Assembly: GCA_017419325.1 (NCBI GenBank) | Contig: JAFOLN010000108.1 | Location: 1-8,339 of the forward strand | Direction: 5' to 3' | Length of the DNA: 8,339 bases | Source of the DNA: Clostridia bacterium | GTDB taxonomy: Bacteria > Bacillota > Clostridia > Oscillospirales > RGIG577 | Part shown: positions 5,530-8,339 of the stretch, in pieces | How positions within the stretch are numbered: position 1 is the first letter of the stretch | Layout: the number at the start of each line of letters is the position of its first letter | Made by a program: the position numbers and the translations under genes | Notes under the pieces: generated by a model | Database searches by the model: none | The model's input: only the letters and a program-made list of their open reading frames with translations | What the model was told of the DNA's origin: nothing

Positions 5530-5562
5530 GACCGCCCTGCCTTTAAACGAGGCAGGGCGGTC
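5530..5562. terminator. bidirectional terminator between convergent genes
   Basis: A perfect 12-bp GC-rich stem (5530-5541 with 5551-5562), extendable by one T-A pair inside, has a small AT-rich loop. It begins 25 bases after the stop of the EFR1 gene on the plus strand and 8 bases after the stop of the large minus-strand gene (5571). The following bases are only moderately T-rich on either strand (ATTATGTTTT on plus, TTATAATCT on minus), so it is a less classical but plausible shared terminator. Confidence 0.75.
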
Positions 5563-5570
5563 ATTATGTT

Positions 5571-8339
5571 TTAATGTGATATTTCTATTCGCAGGGCCTC
5601 CGTCTCGGGGACGAAATCGCCTTCGTCAAGGAGCATAACCGCGCAGGAGCCGGTGCCGACCGTTGCGGGCGCGTCGAACGTCACGGTGCGGTCGCTTCCT
5701 ATGGTCACGGCGTCTACCGAGAAGCCCTCGAGACGTCCCTCATCGTTGTATACGGCGATGGCCGCCCTGTACGTGCCCGCCGGGACGTCGCTGTACGTAA
5801 CGCTGACGGTGCGGGGCGTGCGCGACAGATTCATTTTCGCGCCGCTCGGCACATCTGCCGCGCTTATGCGGGAAAGAAGCTTCTTCCACGGCAGGCTCCA
5901 CTTGCTGTAATCCGGGAGTGATGAGCCTGTGCTCTCTATGGACGAGCCGTCGGAAAGCGCGATGGGCTTTCCTATAACGAGCGTGCCGTCATCCGTGACC
6001 TGCCACGTAAGGCCGCCCACACATATGCCGTAATCCTTAGGCGTGCCGCCCTGCCATGCGTTGTCATGGAAGGTGCAGTTTTTGAACACGTCCGCCTCGG
6101 TATATTCGCTTGCCGAATTTAACAGCGCGAAGGAATAGTTATTGAAAAACTGTGAGTCCTCCACGATGAACGCGTGCTTTTCATCAGCTAAATAGTCTTG
6201 TGCCATAAAGCACGTCTGGTCATACGCCTGACCTGCTTCCTTGCCGCTGTAGCGGAAATACGAGTTGCCGCTGAAGACGCAGCGGGAAAACGTCACTTCG
6301 CTGTTCGCTGAGTATACGGCGGACTTCATGCAGTCCCGCACGACCGTATCGCTCACCGTAACGTCTTCGCAATTGGTGAATACGAAGCCTATAACGCCGC
6401 AGCCCCACAGATCGCAGCGGCTGACGGTGAGATTGTGCGCGGTCCCGCCCTGGAACACGTATGCTTCGCCCTCGCAGCTGGCGTCGCTCGACGCCGACTG
6501 ATGGCCCATGATGATGCCGTCCACGTTTACGAACCAGCAGCCTGCCGGAGGCGGGCCGTAATACGACGGAGAAACGTTTACAACGGTCGCGGTCCTGTTT
6601 GTAAGCACCAGCTCAGCCTTGCCGGGATGCTCGGCCTCAAGCGAAAAGTCGTATACCCTCTGAATGGTCAGCGTTCTTTGGAGCATATAAACGCCGTCCG
6701 CAAGAACGACGCGGCGGTTCGGCGCGATGGCCTGTCTTATTTCCTCCTCCACCTGCGCGTCGCTGCGTCCCTCGCCCACGGGCTTTATGTATACGGTCGT
6801 AATCTCCGCGCGCCGTCCCGAAAGCTGTATGTTCATGCCCTCTTCAAGCAGCACGATGTGCGCGTACGTCATCTCGTCCACAATGCCCGTAACGTCGGGG
6901 CTGTCGGAGGGAAGGCTTTTTATCAGCGTAACGGAAGCGGGAAAGTTTATTTCCCGAAGCGCCGTGCAGCGGTCAAATGCGGAGTTGTTTATCGTTGTAA
7001 GTCCGTCGGGAAGCTCGATGCTCGCAGCGTTTTCAAGTCCCCAGAAGGCGTATTCGCCGATCGTGGTCACGCCCTCCTTTACAACGACTGAGGTTATGAT
7101 ATCGCGCCATGCGTACCACGGCGTGAACCTGTGGAGCTCGGCGTTCTTCATCGTTCCCGTGCCCGATATCGTGAGCACGCCCGAGGCGTCCACGCTCCAG
7201 TGAAGCACGTCGCTCACGGTACCCGATGTCTCGTCGCCGCCCCAGTCGCCCTCGGCAATAATGCCGGTCACTTCATAGGGCTCAAGCGTATACGCCTCCT
7301 CCCATGCGCCGCCTGTCCAAAGCTTCTCAAGATAGGCCGGATACCGTATCGTTACGGCCTTGCCGCCGGAGAACAGGGCGGCGGGATCGCTTGTCTGCGG
7401 AGGACGCGAAGCGAACGTTACCGTTTCAAGCGCGGGAAGCTGTACGTCCGTGCCCGCCGATATTGACGTAAGCTTATTGGAGAAGGTTATCTCCTTTAAG
7501 GATTCGCAGTCCTTCAGCGCGGAGGTGCTGATGCTCGTTACGCCCGACGGAACGGTGAGCGACTCGAGCGCGCTTAAGCCCCTCAGCGAGGTTAAAGAAG
7601 TCAGCGTATCGGGCAGCACAAGCTCCGTTATCGTATTTGCCGAAAATCCGGTGGGGTACGTGCTGTATGTTTCAAGCCTCGTCATAGACTCGGGGAGAAC
7701 GAGCTTTTTAAGATAGGGATGATCCTTAAATGAGCAGTCAAAGCCCGTTGTGCCCGAAAGAAGCTCATACGTATCGCCCTCGCGCATTGCGGGATAGTAT
7801 ACGATTGTTTGTTTTGAGCCGTCCTTTCCGTATACAACGCCGTCAGCGGAAAAATATCTTTCGCCGCCCTCGGCTATGTCAACGCGGCGAAGAAGCGGCA
7901 TATTGTCAAAGGTGGACGCGGAAAGAGAGGTGAGCGTATTGGGAAGCGTCACGGTCTCAAGGGCCGTGCAGCCGTTAATTGCACCCTTTAGATAAGTTAT
8001 GTCTCCCTCAACTACGAGGGACTTAAGGCTTGTGCAGTCTCTGAAAATATTTTCGCCAAGGCCCTCCTGCGTAACGGATGACGGAATAACTGCCGCCTGC
8101 AGATTTTTGCAGCCTTCGAATGCGCCGTTTCCGATTTCGGCAAGACCGTCGGGGAGTTCTATTTTTGTTATGGCCGTATCCTCAAAAGCGCCGCCCCCTA
8201 TGGTCTTAAGGGTCGAGGGGAGCGATACATACGAAAGCTTATGCTGCCATCTGAACATCTCGTTTCCGATGCTCGTTATGCCTTCTCCGAAGGTAACGCT
8301 CTCAATGTTCTCGCAGCTTGCAAACAGGTCGCGGTCGAC
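5571..8339 (-). CDS. BspA-like LRR / parallel beta-helix surface protein (5' end cut by window edge)
   Basis: The frame stays open to the right edge, so 922 residues are visible and the N-terminus with any signal peptide is missing. The methionine codon at 8256-8258 lies inside a repeat and is not the start, since LRR sequence continues upstream of it. Domains by visible residue: about 1-330, roughly ten BspA-type leucine-rich repeats (LRR_5; typical IxLPxxLxxIxxxAFxxCxxL), including a YFSADGVVYGKDGS insertion at 162-175; 377-412, a linker of the WxVxxxGxLTISGTGxM...PW type; 413-475, two more repeats; about 538-762, a right-handed parallel beta-helix with the opening VVLADGVY and short V/F-rich coils; 778-822, a degenerate copy of the linker; about 835-922, a beta-sandwich-like tail common in clostridial surface proteins. 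No catalytic residues can be assigned. No LPXTG, SLH or C-terminal membrane anchor is visible; the protein ends IEISH. It is probably extracellular, for adhesion or glycan/host contact, but the role is inferred from family resemblance. Confidence 0.85.
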   Translation of the reverse strand, partial: VDRDLFASCENIESVTFGEGITSIGNEMFRWQHKLSYVSLPSTLKTIGGGAFEDTAITKIELPDGLAEIGNGAFEGCKNLQAAVIPSSVTQEGLGENIFRDCTSLKSLVVEGDITYLKGAINGCTALETVTLPNTLTSLSASTFDNMPLLRRVDIAEGGERYFSADGVVYGKDGSKQTIVYYPAMREGDTYELLSGTTGFDCSFKDHPYLKKLVLPESMTRLETYSTYPTGFSANTITELVLPDTLTSLTSLRGLSALESLTVPSGVTSISTSALKDCESLKEITFSNKLTSISAGTDVQLPALETVTFASRPPQTSDPAALFSGGKAVTIRYPAYLEKLWTGGAWEEAYTLEPYEVTGIIAEGDWGGDETSGTVSDVLHWSVDASGVLTISGTGTMKNAELHRFTPWYAWRDIITSVVVKEGVTTIGEYAFWGLENAASIELPDGLTTINNSAFDRCTALREINFPASVTLIKSLPSDSPDVTGIVDEMTYAHIVLLEEGMNIQLSGRRAEITTVYIKPVGEGRSDAQVEEEIRQAIAPNRRVVLADGVYMLQRTLTIQRVYDFSLEAEHPGKAELVLTNRTATVVNVSPSYYGPPPAGCWFVNVDGIIMGHQSASSDASCEGEAYVFQGGTAHNLTVSRCDLWGCGVIGFVFTNCEDVTVSDTVVRDCMKSAVYSANSEVTFSRCVFSGNSYFRYSGKEAGQAYDQTCFMAQDYLADEKHAFIVEDSQFFNNYSFALLNSASEYTEADVFKNCTFHDNAWQGGTPKDYGICVGGLTWQVTDDGTLVIGKPIALSDGSSIESTGSSLPDYSKWSLPWKKLLSRISAADVPSGAKMNLSRTPRTVSVTYSDVPAGTYRAAIAVYNDEGRLEGFSVDAVTIGSDRTVTFDAPATVGTGSCAVMLLDEGDFVPETEALRIEISH

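Noticed and set aside
6435..7091. Plus-strand open frame of 218 codons inside the large surface-protein gene
   Set aside because: The opposite strand carries continuous LRR and beta-helix sequence; the plus-strand translation has no domain and no SD.
8256..8258. Start codon of the large minus-strand gene
   Set aside because: The frame continues without stop to 8339 and encodes further LRR sequence (ESVTFGEGITSIGNE), so this methionine is internal and the gene is cut by the window edge.
5571..8339. LRR repeats as a DNA repeat array or CRISPR
   Set aside because: The periodicity is in the protein (about 20-25 residues with varied sequence); there are no identical DNA repeats with regular spacers.

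Overview
The window looks like chromosomal DNA from a Gram-positive anaerobe, most likely an uncultured Clostridia-type member of the Bacillota. Support comes from strong Shine-Dalgarno sites of the AGGAGG type, consensus TTGACA/TATAAT-like promoters, U-tract terminators, frequent ATA isoleucine codons in an otherwise GC-rich coding style, and gene content such as an EFR1-type flavodoxin-ferredoxin protein, a BspA-like leucine-rich-repeat surface protein and several flavodoxin folds. No rRNA, tRNA, CRISPR array or insertion sequence is visible. No genus can be named from the sequence alone.

Layout, plus strand. Positions 1-215 hold the C-terminal end of an unrecognised, AT-richer gene. Next is a HAD-IB-type phosphatase (259-885), closed by two tandem hairpins of which the second is a textbook terminator. 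A promoter at 962-989 drives a CPBP (CAAX/Abi) family membrane protease-like protein (1057-1890). A cysteine synthase-type PLP enzyme (2059-2988) follows. It has unusual active-site residues and a structured leader in which one hairpin can cover the ribosome binding site. After its terminator, a clean promoter (3054-3083) leads into a tight three-gene unit: a short flavodoxin (3123-3530), a cation diffusion facilitator with a duplicated C-terminal domain (3551-4666), and an EFR1-like flavodoxin plus 2[4Fe-4S] ferredoxin protein (4683-5504). The gaps are only 20 and 16 bases.

Layout, minus strand. From 8339 down to 5571 runs one very long gene, cut by the right edge. It encodes BspA-like leucine-rich repeats, then a right-handed parallel beta-helix, then a beta-sandwich-like tail, and is probably a secreted or surface protein. 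It converges on the EFR1 gene, and a single long hairpin (5530-5562) lies between the two stop codons.

How the genes may work together: cysteine synthesis, flavodoxin/Fe-S redox proteins and a divalent-metal exporter are neighbours. This suggests, without proving, a sulfur/metal/redox housekeeping neighbourhood. Most genes here belong to known families. The parts most worth checking are the flavodoxin-CDF-EFR1 operon, the CDF metal site (DxxxN/DxxxD) with its doubled C-terminal domain, the cysteine synthase variant with its SD-occluding leader, and the LRR/beta-helix architecture of the large surface protein.
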